Below, piece after piece: positions 19,095 to 29,195 of a stretch of DNA of 64,000 bases. The notes below the pieces were generated by a model. That model worked only from the letters and a program-made list of their open reading frames with translations. It was not told the DNA's origin and made no database searches. This stretch comes from Kiloniella sp. EL199 (GTDB lineage Bacteria; Pseudomonadota; Alphaproteobacteria; Kiloniellales; Kiloniellaceae), in the NCBI RefSeq assembly GCF_900313065.1, contig NZ_OMPU01000011.1, positions 186,001-250,000 on the forward strand. Direction: 5' to 3'. The stretch's first letter is position 1; each line of letters begins with the position of its first letter. A program made the position numbers and the translations under genes.

Positions 19095-20162
19095 ATGAGA
19101 GGTGATACTCAAAAATTATTTGGCATAACACTCGCCCCGATGAATCAAAGACGGTTGCAGAATTTCAAGAAAAACCGTCGTGGATATTGGTCTCTTTGGA
19201 TCTTTATCGTTCTTTTTGGCTTGAGCCTGTTCGCAGAAATCATTGCCAATGATAAACCTATTGTCGTCTTTTATGACGACAAACCTTACTTTCCTATTAT
19301 AGAGGCACTACCAGAAACTCATTTTGGTGGCGAATTCGAAACTGAAACAGACTACCACGACCCTTATGTTCAGAATTTAATTTCGGCAAAGGGATGGATG
19401 ATTTGGCCCTTAATTCAATACAACTACAAAACCGTTGCCTACAAGCTGCCGACACCGGCCCCTTCTCCCCCAGATTTTGATCACTGGCTCGGGACAGACG
19501 ATCAGGCCCGGGATGTTGTTGCGCGCCTTCTATACGGTATGCGAATATCAATTATATTTGGATTACTCTTAACTGCCATCAGTGCCGTTATCGGTGTAAC
19601 AGCCGGGGCAATCCAAGGCTATTTCGGGGGCATCCTTGATCTCGTTGCACAGCGATTTATTGAAATTTGGAGTGGCCTGCCGACACTCTATATTCTCATT
19701 ATTGTCAGCTCCGTTCTTGTTCCAAGTTTCTGGACGCTTCTGGGGATCTTAATGCTCTTTAGTTGGGTCGGCTTTGTCGGTGTCGTCAGGGCCGAGTTTC
19801 TCAAAGTTCGAAACTATGATTATATCAGATCTGCAAAGGCATTGGGGGTCAGCGATAGAATGATCATGTATCGCCATATTCTCCCCAATGCGATTGTTGC
19901 AACACTCACTTTTTTGCCCTTTACTTTGACCGCAGCAATTACAGGTCTGACATCGCTAGATTTTCTTGGCTTAGGACTTCCGGCGGGGTCAGCATCGCTT
20001 GGTGAACTACTTGCGCAAGGCAAAGCAAATCTTCAGGCGCCATGGTTAGGCTTAACAGCCTTTGTTTCGCTCGCGATAATGCTCAGCCTTCTGGTGTTTA
20101 TTGGCGAAGCAGTGCGCGATGCCTTTGATCCCAGAAAGCTTTTTAATGGAGATCGCTCATGA
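19095..20162 (+). CDS. yejE: peptide ABC transporter permease (YejE-like)
   Basis: Second permease, 355 residues. A first helix (about 30-50) is followed by a long periplasmic loop containing FDHWLGTDDQARDV, then five helices. The ATPase-contact loop is RSAKALGVSDRMIMYRHILPNA. The size of the first loop is characteristic of YejE against DppC. It overlaps the following ATPase gene by 4 bases (ATGA), so translation is coupled. Confidence 0.92.
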   Translation: MRGDTQKLFGITLAPMNQRRLQNFKKNRRGYWSLWIFIVLFGLSLFAEIIANDKPIVVFYDDKPYFPIIEALPETHFGGEFETETDYHDPYVQNLISAKGWMIWPLIQYNYKTVAYKLPTPAPSPPDFDHWLGTDDQARDVVARLLYGMRISIIFGLLLTAISAVIGVTAGAIQGYFGGILDLVAQRFIEIWSGLPTLYILIIVSSVLVPSFWTLLGILMLFSWVGFVGVVRAEFLKVRNYDYIRSAKALGVSDRMIMYRHILPNAIVATLTFLPFTLTAAITGLTSLDFLGLGLPAGSASLGELLAQGKANLQAPWLGLTAFVSLAIMLSLLVFIGEAVRDAFDPRKLFNGDRS

Positions 20163-21820
20163 GTGTTATCGTCGATCGTTCCAGCGAAGAAGAACAAGCT
20201 CTCTTGGACATCACCAGCCTTTCGGTGCAGTTCCACGGAGAAAATGAAACCGTCGATGCCGTTGCTGGCATTACCTACAAGCTGATGGAAGGGCAGACCG
20301 TTGCTCTTGTGGGGGAGTCTGGATCTGGAAAGTCTGTCAGTGCACTGTCCATCTTGCAACTGCTCCCTTATCCCCAAGCTCAACACCCACAAGGAAGTTC
20401 CATAAAATACAGGGGCAAAGAAATTATTGGTGCAGACGATGCGACCATGCGGGATATCCGTGGGAACAAGATTTCGATCATTTTCCAGGAACCCATGACA
20501 TCGTTAAATCCTCTGCATACAATTGAAAAACAAATTAACGAAGTCCTGTTTGTACATAAAGGCATGCAGAAGATAGAAGCACGGAAACGAACTCTGGAAC
20601 TTCTAAAGCTGGTCGGCATCAAAGATCCCGCTGGCCGTCTCAAATCCTATCCACACGAACTGTCTGGCGGGCAGCGACAGCGCGTCATGATTGCTATGGC
20701 ACTCGCCAATGAACCAGATCTTTTGATCGCAGATGAACCAACAACAGCACTGGACGTCACCATTCAGGCACAAATCCTTGAACTCTTGAAAGACCTTCAG
20801 GAAAAGCTGGGCATGTCTATTCTGTTAATCACACACGATCTTGGCATCGTCAGAAAGATGGCTGATCGCGTTTGCGTCATGACCAAGGGGCAAATTGTCG
20901 AACAAGGCACGACCGAAAAAATCTTCTCACGCCCAGAGCACCCTTACACTCAAAAATTACTCGCAGCAGAACCCCAGGGAAAACCTGTCGAGAGTAATCT
21001 GGACGCACCAGAAATCATGGCCTGTGAAGATATCAAAGTTCACTTTCCCGTTAAACGCGGCATCCTGAGAAGAACTGTCAGTCACATCAAAGCGGTTGAT
21101 GGTATATCTCTTACCCTGCAAGAGGGACACACAATTGGCATTGTTGGCGAATCAGGATCGGGAAAGACGACTCTGGGGCTCGCCCTTTTACGACTGATAT
21201 CAAGTAAAGGCGCAATTCGTTTTGACGGTAAATCCATTGCCAATTCCAAAGGGTCAAAGCTCAGATCGCTTCGGCAAGAAATGCAAATTGTTTTTCAGGA
21301 CCCTTATGGCTCACTCAGTCCCCGTCTCTCTATAGGACAGATTATAGAAGAAGGCCTGAAAGTTCATCGACTGGGCGGCAACGCTAAAGAAAGAGAAGCA
21401 TTGATTATCGAGGCCTTGAACGAAGTAGGCCTGAACCCGGAAAACCGCCACCGTTATCCTCATGAGTTTTCAGGCGGTCAGCGGCAGAGAATTGCTATCG
21501 CACGCGCCATGGTCTTGAAGCCCCGGTTTCTGGTATTGGATGAACCCACCTCGGCACTTGATATGTCAGTTCAGGCACAGATTGTCGATTTGCTCCGCAA
21601 TCTACAAGTTAAACACAATCTTACCTATCTTTTCATTAGCCACGATTTAAAGGTTGTTCGCACACTTGCAGATAATGTCATCGTGATGAAAGACGGCAAA
21701 GCAGTCGAGACAGGTACCGCCAAAGAAATCTTTGAAGCTCCACAAACCGCCTATACACAGGCTTTAATCAAAGCTGCATTTGATCTTGAGGTTGTTAATC
21801 AAGAAGCGATAAGCGCCTAG
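20159..21820 (+). CDS. yejF: peptide ABC transporter ATPase with two cassettes (YejF-like)
   Basis: Cytoplasmic ATPase of 553 residues made of two tandem nucleotide-binding domains. Cassette 1 has [25 protein letters not shown] and [12 protein letters not shown]. Cassette 2 has [26 protein letters not shown] and [11 protein letters not shown]. The oligopeptide-type C-terminal extension HPYTQKLL follows the first cassette, with the variant TAYTQALI after the second. It completes a YejABEF system; in enterobacteria this importer also takes up microcin C. Confidence 0.94.
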   Translation: MSVIVDRSSEEEQALLDITSLSVQFHGENETVDAVAGITYKLMEGQTVALVGESGSGKSVSALSILQLLPYPQAQHPQGSSIKYRGKEIIGADDATMRDIRGNKISIIFQEPMTSLNPLHTIEKQINEVLFVHKGMQKIEARKRTLELLKLVGIKDPAGRLKSYPHELSGGQRQRVMIAMALANEPDLLIADEPTTALDVTIQAQILELLKDLQEKLGMSILLITHDLGIVRKMADRVCVMTKGQIVEQGTTEKIFSRPEHPYTQKLLAAEPQGKPVESNLDAPEIMACEDIKVHFPVKRGILRRTVSHIKAVDGISLTLQEGHTIGIVGESGSGKTTLGLALLRLISSKGAIRFDGKSIANSKGSKLRSLRQEMQIVFQDPYGSLSPRLSIGQIIEEGLKVHRLGGNAKEREALIIEALNEVGLNPENRHRYPHEFSGGQRQRIAIARAMVLKPRFLVLDEPTSALDMSVQAQIVDLLRNLQVKHNLTYLFISHDLKVVRTLADNVIVMKDGKAVETGTAKEIFEAPQTAYTQALIKAAFDLEVVNQEAISA

Positions 21821-21976
21821 CAAGTCTTATTTACAATTATAAATCCTTGTGATTTATGAGAAATATTTCTTCAGGGATAACCCTCGGCGGAATAAAAAAC
21901 TTTTGTTGCCGGATTGCCATTCCTTTCCTCCATCCCCTACACTGTCTATTCAACGACTGATCATTAGAGGCTCTTG

Positions 21977-22906
21977 ATGGCACTACTTTTTATTTCCGAG
22001 ACAGACAGACTGGATTTATGGCGTAAGTATCTACTCGCTGAAATTCCAGATCTTGATATGCGTCTGTTGTCAGAAATTGGGAATAAAGAAGACATTGAGT
22101 ATGCCCTGGTCTGGCGCCCCCCCGCAGGGTTTCTCAAAACCCTTCCCAATCTGAAAGTTATTTTTTCTCTGGGGGCCGGCATTGATCACCTTGCTTCAGA
22201 TCCAGACTTGCCGGAAAACGTTCCCGTTGTCCGGATGGTTGATCCTTCTTTGACATCAGGCATGACAGAGTATGTTGTCATGGCCGTTCTCAATCACCAC
22301 AAAAGCATGCGGCTATATCGCGAACAACAAAGTCGCAAGGAATGGACGTTACATGAACCACCTGTAACTTGGGATAGACGAGTTGGCATTATGGGCATGG
22401 GCGTCTTGGGATCAGATGTAGCAGGGAAACTGAGCTATCTCGGCTTTGACGTCGCAGGATGGAGTAGGACCCAGCGAGAACGCCCGGGGATAAAAACCTA
22501 TGCTGGTGCAGATCAGCTCGAGGACTTTCTAAAAACAACAGAAATTCTGGTCTGCCTGTTGCCCCTTACAGACGAAACGGAAGATATTCTCAATAAAGAT
22601 CTTTTTTCCACGCTTCCCAAAGATGCCAGCATTATCAACGCGGCAAGAGGCGGTCACTTGGTCGAAGAAGACTTAATTAAAGCACTTGATTCAGGCCATC
22701 TGTCAGAAGCAACACTTGATGTATTCAAATCAGAGCCACTAGATAAAGATCACCCCTTTTGGGCACACCCTAATATCACCATCACACCACATGCCGCCAG
22801 TACGACACATCCAAGCTCTAGCGCCCGGAATGTTGCCGATGGCATACGACGCTTTGAAAGCGGAGAAGATTTATTAAACGTTGTGGACATGAAACGCGGA
22901 TATTAG
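21977..22906 (+). CDS. 2-hydroxyacid dehydrogenase (GhrA-like)
   Basis: NAD(P)-dependent dehydrogenase of 309 residues. The Rossmann motif GIMGMGVLGSDVAG (about 130-145), catalytic Arg in INAARGG and catalytic His in ITPHAAS are in place. Relatives reduce glyoxylate and hydroxypyruvate. The ATG at 21977 lies 6 bases after GAGG; a TTG just upstream is less likely. It is a single gene, convergent with the MarR gene. Confidence 0.88.
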   Translation: MALLFISETDRLDLWRKYLLAEIPDLDMRLLSEIGNKEDIEYALVWRPPAGFLKTLPNLKVIFSLGAGIDHLASDPDLPENVPVVRMVDPSLTSGMTEYVVMAVLNHHKSMRLYREQQSRKEWTLHEPPVTWDRRVGIMGMGVLGSDVAGKLSYLGFDVAGWSRTQRERPGIKTYAGADQLEDFLKTTEILVCLLPLTDETEDILNKDLFSTLPKDASIINAARGGHLVEEDLIKALDSGHLSEATLDVFKSEPLDKDHPFWAHPNITITPHAASTTHPSSSARNVADGIRRFESGEDLLNVVDMKRGY

Positions 22907-22979
22907 GCCTGATTTCAACAAGTCTGTAAGAACTTCGGTTTTAAGCGACAGAGAAGACTGATCTCAGTTTTCCCACAGA

Positions 22980-23324
22980 TCAGACTTCTTCAGCATAATC
23001 TTCGACCATGTCGCCAAATTCTCGTAAATAGACAGACCCCTTAATCGTACGCTGGACAAGAATTGAGCGACGATCACTTTCATCTGTTTTACGGCGAACA
23101 AAGTCATATTTGCCCAAACGATCCAAAGCGCGTGTGACCGCCGGTTTTGACATGTTCAATTCGTCAGCCAAACCACGGACTGTATGTGCTTGATCTTTGA
23201 GATATACGTGGAGCAATAAAGTAAATTGACGAGACGTCAGATCCGGTAGCCCCTTTTGCAGAGCTGTGACCATTACGCCTCGCCATAATTCTAAAGCTTG
23301 TTTTGCTGGTATGTCCACGATCAT
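22980..23324 (-). CDS. MarR-family transcriptional regulator
   Basis: A 114-residue winged-helix protein. The recognition region reads LADELNMSKPAVTRALDRL and the wing follows as RRKTDESDRRSILVQ, both typical of MarR. The length is short for the family, with the C-terminal dimer helix ending at DYAEEV. An in-frame TTG at 23363 would add 13 residues; ATG 23324 is the only ATG. The target and ligand are unknown, and the neighbouring stress-protein gene on the same strand is a possible target. Confidence 0.8.
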   Translation of the reverse strand: MIVDIPAKQALELWRGVMVTALQKGLPDLTSRQFTLLLHVYLKDQAHTVRGLADELNMSKPAVTRALDRLGKYDFVRRKTDESDRRSILVQRTIKGSVYLREFGDMVEDYAEEV

Positions 23325-23410
23325 TCCTAAACGTTCCGCAATCGCAATGATTCTAGAACACAATCACAATCGAACTCAAGACATTCCTTCGATAAGCTTT
23401 GAGAGATTGT

Positions 23411-23863
23411 TTATCGAACAGTTACACAGGTAACTTTGCTCAAACTTGCCACTTTATGAGAAACAGAACCAAGAAGGAGCGATTCAAGATCTCCATGTCC
23501 CCGGCTTCCCATTACAATCGCATCAATTTTATTTTTATCGGCAAACTCAACAATCGTTCTGGCAGGCGGACCAACTTTGACTTCAGTCGTAATGTTCTCC
23601 ACCCCGACTTTCTTGGCAATTTCCTTTGCCTCGCTGAGGACTTCCTGACTAAAGGAATCAAGAACATACTGCGCATCTTGACCAGACACATGTTCAACTT
23701 CCATAAAGCGGCGTAGTCCTTCGTTCATTTTCACAGCCTTTGCAACTGTTAGGAAAATAAGCTCACCTTCGAACTTAAGGGCAAGGGCTGCAGCTTTGGA
23801 GACAGCACGCATGCTGTGCTCGGAACCATCAACTGCACAAAGGATTTTATTAAACATTGTCAT
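23411..23863 (-). CDS. universal stress protein UspA family
   Basis: Single-domain Usp of 150 residues. The ATP-binding signature GSRGHGDLESLLLGSVSHKV (G2-x-G9-x-G-S/T) shows it belongs to the ATP-binding branch. The N-terminus ILCAVDGSEHS is standard. Such proteins help cells survive starvation and oxidative stress. It lies 47 bases before the end of the MarR frame on the same strand and has its own upstream region. Confidence 0.92.
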   Translation of the reverse strand: MTMFNKILCAVDGSEHSMRAVSKAAALALKFEGELIFLTVAKAVKMNEGLRRFMEVEHVSGQDAQYVLDSFSQEVLSEAKEIAKKVGVENITTEVKVGPPARTIVEFADKNKIDAIVMGSRGHGDLESLLLGSVSHKVASLSKVTCVTVR

Positions 23864-24012
23864 ACTCCATCTGTAAGACAGTCATTAAAACCAAATTCGA
23901 CAGAACATTAGCATAAAACAAGAGAATTTTCCCAATCTCTATAAACAACCCAGCGATGCAGAAACCTGATACGTAAAACAGGACATAAAAAATATCTCTG
24001 CCAACAGTGATT

Positions 24013-25392
24013 TTATTTCCCAACCATTTCTTTGATCATGGCATAAACGGCCCTCAAGCCAAGAGCTTCTCCGCCTTCCGGCTTACCGGGAGAAGACGCG
24101 TTGTTATAGGCCATGACATCAAAATGTGCCCACGGAATATCTTTTTCCACAAATTCCTGCAGATACAAAGCCGCGGTAATCGCACCAGCATAGGGGCCAG
24201 TGGCAACATTGTTCAAATCGGCAATCTTGCTATCAAGCATTTTGCGATAGGGTTGATGCAGCGGCATGCGCCAAACTTCATCACCCGTTTCAACAGAATG
24301 CTGACGCAGCTTTTCTGCTGTGGTATCATCATTACAGAACATGGCAGGCAGATCAGTGCCCAGCGCTACACGTGCCGCACCGGTTAAAGTCGCAAAATCA
24401 ATAATCAGATCCGGTTTTGCTCGACTAGCTTCTGCAAGAGCATCACAAAGAACCAAACGCCCCTCAGCATCGGTGTTCCCGACTTCAACGGTTAAACCCT
24501 TTCGGGTTTTAATGATGTCAGATGGTCTGAAGGCATTGCCAGCCACTGCATTTTCCACAGCAGGAATAAGTACGCGCAACTGGCAAGGAAGATCACTTTG
24601 CATAATAGCAGCAGCAATGCCCAGTACATGCGCAGCACCGCCCATGTCCTTTTTCATCAACAACATGCCAGCCGGTGATTTCAGGTCCAGACCACCGGTA
24701 TCAAAACAAACGCCTTTGCCCACCAATGTCACCTTGGGCCCTGCATCTCCCCATCTGAAATCGATCAACCGGGGCGCACGAACAGAAGCCTTCCCAACTT
24801 CATAAATCGCCGGATAATTCGCCTCTACGAGTTTGTCGCCAACAATAACATTGCAATCAGCTTCATATTCACCTGCCAGCTGGGATGCGGCTGTAGCAAG
24901 TTCTTCCGGCCCCATATCATTACTCGGTGTGTTAATCAGATCACGCGTAAGATGGACACCGCTTGCAAGAGCATGAACCTGTGTTTGATCCGTCCCTTTT
25001 GGCCAAACAAGCGTGGAAAGGGTTTTGTTGCTCTCTTTATAACGCGTGAACTGGTACGCGCCGATTGCCCATCCCAATGCAACCTGTGTTGCAATCTCGG
25101 CAGGAAGATCATCTTGAAGTACATAACTTCCCTCGGGAAGGCTATGGCTCAACCCCGCAACAGTCCAAGTCCCGGGTTCATCACGATCCCCAAGCCCGAC
25201 AACAACAGCTTTGATATCACCTTTTGGATCAGGCAGAGAGCAAGTAGCTCCTTCATCTGCTTTAAACCCATTGGCAATCATCCAAGAGGTTCCTTCAGCA
25301 CCGTCTTTACATTGTTCGTTAAATTTCTTTTTATTCAAAAATACTAAGGGAATGGTCTGCTTTGATACAGAATCAATCAGTTGAAAACTCAT
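24013..25392 (-). CDS. M17 family leucyl aminopeptidase
   Basis: Cytoplasmic two-metal aminopeptidase of 459 residues. The signature NTDAEGRL is present, as are metal-binding GKGVCFDTGGLDLKS and ILVG-type C-terminal helices (HFDVMAYN...GEALGLRAVYAMI). The N-terminal macro-like domain is shorter than in E. coli PepA, as in many alphaproteobacterial members. It may process peptides brought in by the nearby Yej importer, though no shared regulation is visible. Confidence 0.93.
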   Translation of the reverse strand: MSFQLIDSVSKQTIPLVFLNKKKFNEQCKDGAEGTSWMIANGFKADEGATCSLPDPKGDIKAVVVGLGDRDEPGTWTVAGLSHSLPEGSYVLQDDLPAEIATQVALGWAIGAYQFTRYKESNKTLSTLVWPKGTDQTQVHALASGVHLTRDLINTPSNDMGPEELATAASQLAGEYEADCNVIVGDKLVEANYPAIYEVGKASVRAPRLIDFRWGDAGPKVTLVGKGVCFDTGGLDLKSPAGMLLMKKDMGGAAHVLGIAAAIMQSDLPCQLRVLIPAVENAVAGNAFRPSDIIKTRKGLTVEVGNTDAEGRLVLCDALAEASRAKPDLIIDFATLTGAARVALGTDLPAMFCNDDTTAEKLRQHSVETGDEVWRMPLHQPYRKMLDSKIADLNNVATGPYAGAITAALYLQEFVEKDIPWAHFDVMAYNNASSPGKPEGGEALGLRAVYAMIKEMVGK

Positions 25393-25640
25393 ATTTTACC
25401 TACAAATTAACGGATAGTGAGCAATAAGACGATACTCACATAGGAAAGAATGCCATAGATATTACAACCGGATGGGGCAAGTGCACAGTATTTTTTGAGA
25501 TCATGAGCGATATAAAACTGTGACAAAATTATTGCGAAAGCTTCTGTAGTTTAATCCATATAACTAAAATAATCAGATAATAATCGTTACTATTTTTCAG
25601 CTCTCTGGATCAGCGTTTAATACCCCACTCATGATATGAG

Positions 25641-26816
25641 TTATTCTTCACTAACCACTTCATTATTACCCTGCGGCTTGTCTGTTGATGTTTCATCATC
25701 AACGACAATTTGATTATCTGCGACAGGATTCCCTGACTCTTTACCAGGCCGTTCATCTTCAAGGTTTTCTTCTACTTCCGGAATCATTCCAATTTCGCGG
25801 TAAAACCTCTCTGCCCCGGGATGTAGAGGCAAAATCAGCCCATCCAATGCGGTCTCACGAGTAATAAATCGACCAAGCGTATGACCTTTCGCCAGGTTTG
25901 CCGCCGTTGATTCATGCCACAGTGCTTTGGTTATACCATAAATCAAATCGTCATCCAGATCTTCACGCACCAGAAATTGTGCCGGTACCATCAAGGCCAA
26001 AGTGTCAGATGTATTCTTATAGGTCCCGACCCCGATCATCCCTCCGGAAAAGAAAGGGTAGATTTCTTCAAGTATTTCAACATCTGTTTTACTGAGAGAC
26101 AGAAGTCTCGCCTTGTGTCGATCAGTCAAAACGGTGACTAGTCTGGCCGGTGTTCCTGCAATAATAAAAAAGGCGTCAATTTCACCGCTTGTTATTGCTT
26201 CGTATGACTCGCTGTCAGACAACGTGAACATATTTTCCTCGGGAATTCTGACGCCCCTTGTTTCTAATAACAATTGAGCGGCAGCATTTGTGCCAGAACC
26301 TGCAGGCCCGATTGAGACTTTTTTCTGAGCAAGATCCTCCAGTGATCGAATATCACTATTAATGCCAACCACAAGATGCATTGCTTCCGGATAAAGATTC
26401 GCAACACTTCGAAGATTGCCAATGGCCCCGCGTGTGCGAAAAACATGTTCGCCTCGCAATGCCCAAAAAACAACATCAGCTTGTGCAAAGCCCCCTTCAA
26501 GTGTGCCATTAGAGATGCCAATAACGTTAGAGACAGATCCCTGTGTCGAAACACTAACAGACAGAAGACCATCAACGCCACAGCTGCCACCTTTTTCACA
26601 TGCACGGGATCCAACAGGTTTACTGATAGAACTGGCAATAATACCGCCCAATGGAAAATAATTCCCAATGGTCGCTCCGGTCCCTATTCGAAATACAGGT
26701 GTGTTCTGAGCAAAACCGATGCTTGAGGATAGTGATAAAAATAAAATGAAAGCGACAAAAACGGCGTTTTGAAAGTTTTTTATAAAGAAACGGTACTTTG
26801 AGGACGTCGAAAACAA
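25641..26816 (-). CDS. TAXI family TRAP transporter binding protein
   Basis: Exported binding protein of 391 residues. The signal peptide ends near SSSIGFAQ, and the mature part begins FRIGTGATIGNYFPLGG, the TAXI hallmark. The only available start is TTG at 26816, with AAAGG 8 bases before it. A 60-residue acidic tail rich in Asp, Glu and Asn ends the protein. No TRAP membrane subunits lie in the window, so partners would be elsewhere. Glutamate or similar acids are substrates of some TAXI systems. Confidence 0.88.
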   Translation of the reverse strand: MFSTSSKYRFFIKNFQNAVFVAFILFLSLSSSIGFAQNTPVFRIGTGATIGNYFPLGGIIASSISKPVGSRACEKGGSCGVDGLLSVSVSTQGSVSNVIGISNGTLEGGFAQADVVFWALRGEHVFRTRGAIGNLRSVANLYPEAMHLVVGINSDIRSLEDLAQKKVSIGPAGSGTNAAAQLLLETRGVRIPEENMFTLSDSESYEAITSGEIDAFFIIAGTPARLVTVLTDRHKARLLSLSKTDVEILEEIYPFFSGGMIGVGTYKNTSDTLALMVPAQFLVREDLDDDLIYGITKALWHESTAANLAKGHTLGRFITRETALDGLILPLHPGAERFYREIGMIPEVEENLEDERPGKESGNPVADNQIVVDDETSTDKPQGNNEVVSEE

Positions 26817-27113
26817 CCGACTGCCTTTCTCTTATAACAAATTAGTCGCTGGGAAGCTTTTCTTATCCTACGACATAACTAGTTAAAAGTTAATTATAAC
26901 CTTGTGCCGCTAGCGATTTTTTTATTACTCAAAAATTTAACGAACCAAGTATGCCATTTAGTGAGGTCAGGCACTATTAACCCAACAGTAACTCCTCACT
27001 TACTTTCATTGTTGGTAAGTAAAATGTAACAACTAATAATGACAGCGGATGGGTACAATTATGGCAGTATTGGGTAAATCCGCATTTAGAGGGTCATGCG
27101 CAGAACCTTATAC
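26817..27113. other. intergenic stretch without recognisable gene
   Basis: About 300 AT-rich bases between the TAXI gene and the end of the cobalt operon. I see no convincing coding frame, hairpin terminator or repeat. It must contain the TAXI promoter and the 3' end of the cbi transcript. Confidence 0.5.
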
Positions 27114-27773
27114 TCAGGCAGCTTGTTCCATAAGAATACCATCAGACAATTCAACCTGTCGATTTGCCACTCTGTTCAGGAAATGATGGTTGTGTGACAC
27201 AATAATCATGGCTTGCGGAAGCTCTGTTAATAACGAGATCAAATGCTGTTTCGTATCCCGATCCAAATCATTTGTCGGCTCATCAAGTAAAAGCACTTCA
27301 GGTTCCAATGCCATAACGGTTGCAAGAGCAACAAGACGTTTTTGGCCGCCAGATAGCTTATGTGTAATTCTATCGACCAAATGCTCTAGTCTTAAAAGTT
27401 CCAGCGTGCGTCCAACAATTTCACTAACTTCTTCAGATGACTTCCCCAGGTTCAAAGGACCAAAGGCGAGATCTTCAGCAACCGTTGGGCAAAAAAGCTG
27501 ATCATCGGGATCTTGGAAAACCAATCCGGCACGCACGCGAACATCGCGAAAGTCTTTTTCCTGTCGCCGCACAGCACCAAAAGCATAAATTTCGCCACTA
27601 TCAGGAGTTTCCAAGCCATTTATCAAACGTAGGAGCGTACTCTTCCCAGCACCATTACTTCCTGTCAAAGCCACACGGTCCCCTGCATTGAGTTCAAAAT
27701 CGACACCCTTGAGAACATCAAATCCGCTTGCATAAGAAAAGTGCAGTCCACGTAGCGCAATCAGCGACGTCAT
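27114..27773 (-). CDS. cbiO: cobalt/nickel ECF transporter ATPase CbiO
   Basis: ATP-binding subunit of 219 residues that powers metal uptake with CbiM and CbiQ. Walker A GSNGAGKST, signature LSGGQKRLVAL and Walker B VLLLDEPTND are all present. The ATG at 27773 overlaps the cbiQ stop (TGATG); a longer upstream reading lacks the family N-terminus (IALRGLHFSY). It is the last gene of a five-gene operon behind a cobalamin riboswitch. Confidence 0.93.
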   Translation of the reverse strand: MTSLIALRGLHFSYASGFDVLKGVDFELNAGDRVALTGSNGAGKSTLLRLINGLETPDSGEIYAFGAVRRQEKDFRDVRVRAGLVFQDPDDQLFCPTVAEDLAFGPLNLGKSSEEVSEIVGRTLELLRLEHLVDRITHKLSGGQKRLVALATVMALEPEVLLLDEPTNDLDRDTKQHLISLLTELPQAMIIVSHNHHFLNRVANRQVELSDGILMEQAA

Positions 27774-28558
27774 CAAAAATACTCCACAGCTATCAGGCTC
27801 AAAATAACCGCCGCCGCACAACCGGCAAAAATACGGTCGCGTGTTTCTATCTTCATACTATTAAGAATATGGAACCGTCCGTCGAAGCCCCGACATTTCA
27901 TTGCTTCCATAATACGATCCGATCTCTCAAGGCTTCGAACCAACATCATCCCGATCAAATATCCAATAGATCTGAGTGTATGGATATTCGTCCGGGGAAC
28001 AAAGCCTCGGGCTTTCATCGCCATACGCATCGTTTTGTATTCTTTGTAGAACACATCGATATAACGCACGGTGAAAAGAAAAAGATGGACCAATTTCGCC
28101 GGAACTTTAAGACGATAAAGTGCGTGCCCTAGGACAGATGGTTCCATAATGCCCACCAATCCCATCAGGGAAAACAATATCGCATTTGCCTTGAGACCTA
28201 CTTCTGCCGCACGATAAAGACCTTCTTTACTGGCGTCCCATCCCCAAACAGAGAAAAGAGTTTCCCCCTCCATTGTAAAAGGCAATGTCAGTATCAATAC
28301 AACAATGAATGAGTCGACAACAATCACCTTTCGGATTGTTGTCCATAGCGGCAAACGCGATAACAGGGAAAGCCCCAAGCCAATCCCAAGCGCAAGAGTA
28401 AGAGCACCCAAATCATGCATTGCTGAAATAAGAAATGCGAACAACACACAGGAAACAAGGCGCACGCGCGGATCAAGGCTCTTTAAAATCGCTTCAGATC
28501 TACTCTGATCATCTTTAACAGCCCAGGACCGCGAAACTTCGCCCAAAACCTGTGTCAT
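27773..28558 (-). CDS. cbiQ: cobalt/nickel ECF transporter transmembrane subunit CbiQ
   Basis: Membrane coupling subunit (T component) of 261 residues with about five helices. The conserved ARG motif near the ATPase contact reads MAMKARGFVPR, with a second one in MEAMKCRGFDGRF. It overlaps cbiO by one base and follows the NikL-like gene by 1 base. The position between CbiM and CbiO genes supports the call. Confidence 0.9.
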   Translation of the reverse strand: MTQVLGEVSRSWAVKDDQSRSEAILKSLDPRVRLVSCVLFAFLISAMHDLGALTLALGIGLGLSLLSRLPLWTTIRKVIVVDSFIVVLILTLPFTMEGETLFSVWGWDASKEGLYRAAEVGLKANAILFSLMGLVGIMEPSVLGHALYRLKVPAKLVHLFLFTVRYIDVFYKEYKTMRMAMKARGFVPRTNIHTLRSIGYLIGMMLVRSLERSDRIMEAMKCRGFDGRFHILNSMKIETRDRIFAGCAAAVILSLIAVEYF

Positions 28559-28559
28559 A

Positions 28560-29195
28560 TCATACGCCCTTAGTTGTCTTGAAGCGGCCGAGAAGGAAAG
28601 ATGCTATACCAAAGATCCCGAGGATATACCCAATACCCCCCAGGATATCCTGCATGCGACGTTCTTCTTTATATTGCGCCAGTTCTTTCCGCAAAGAACG
28701 AACCTCTTTTGAAGTTTTTGAGACAAGCTTCTCTAATCCAGCCTGATCAATCATCACTAGTTTTGTATCAGACAAGTTCGATTGAGTGACAACACCTTCT
28801 TCAGAAGACACAGCTTCTTGGCTCGACGGGGTACTAGCAACACTTCCACCTTCCAGATCATCAGGCAATTCGTCTGCAGTTACCGTGAGCGTAGCAACAT
28901 GTCCTGCACTCAAATTAGCGCGAAAAATATGGTCGACCTTTTTTGTCGCAGTGAAGACAAAAAAGCCTTCTTCGTCCGTAGTTGTTTCACCCAGTTTGTT
29001 ATCTTCCGAGTCAAAAACCTCAACAAGAAGATTTTTAGCCATATCCCCATTGGAAAATCCAATTTCACCTTCAATCAGATCTCCATCAGGATAAGCAGCT
29101 GAGATCACTTTGTGTGCCCATGCATTCGAATAAAAGCCAAGCACTAGCGATGATACGAACAAAAGCGTTGCAAATTTTAATTTACCGAACAGCAT
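28560..29195 (-). CDS. NikL/CbiL-like membrane-anchored component of metal importer
   Basis: A 211-residue protein with a cleavable signal peptide (ending near NAWAHKV), a beta-sandwich domain like carboxypeptidase-regulatory folds (GETTTDEEGFFVFTAT), a Ser/Glu-rich linker, a coiled coil (LEKLVSKTSKEVRSLRKELA) and one C-terminal helix. This layout matches the accessory component called NikL in some nickel/cobalt ECF systems; it occupies the place where CbiN is normally found. Its start overlaps the cbiM end by 14 bases. The exact role of NikL is not well defined. Confidence 0.7.
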   Translation of the reverse strand: MLFGKLKFATLLFVSSLVLGFYSNAWAHKVISAAYPDGDLIEGEIGFSNGDMAKNLLVEVFDSEDNKLGETTTDEEGFFVFTATKKVDHIFRANLSAGHVATLTVTADELPDDLEGGSVASTPSSQEAVSSEEGVVTQSNLSDTKLVMIDQAGLEKLVSKTSKEVRSLRKELAQYKEERRMQDILGGIGYILGIFGIASFLLGRFKTTKGV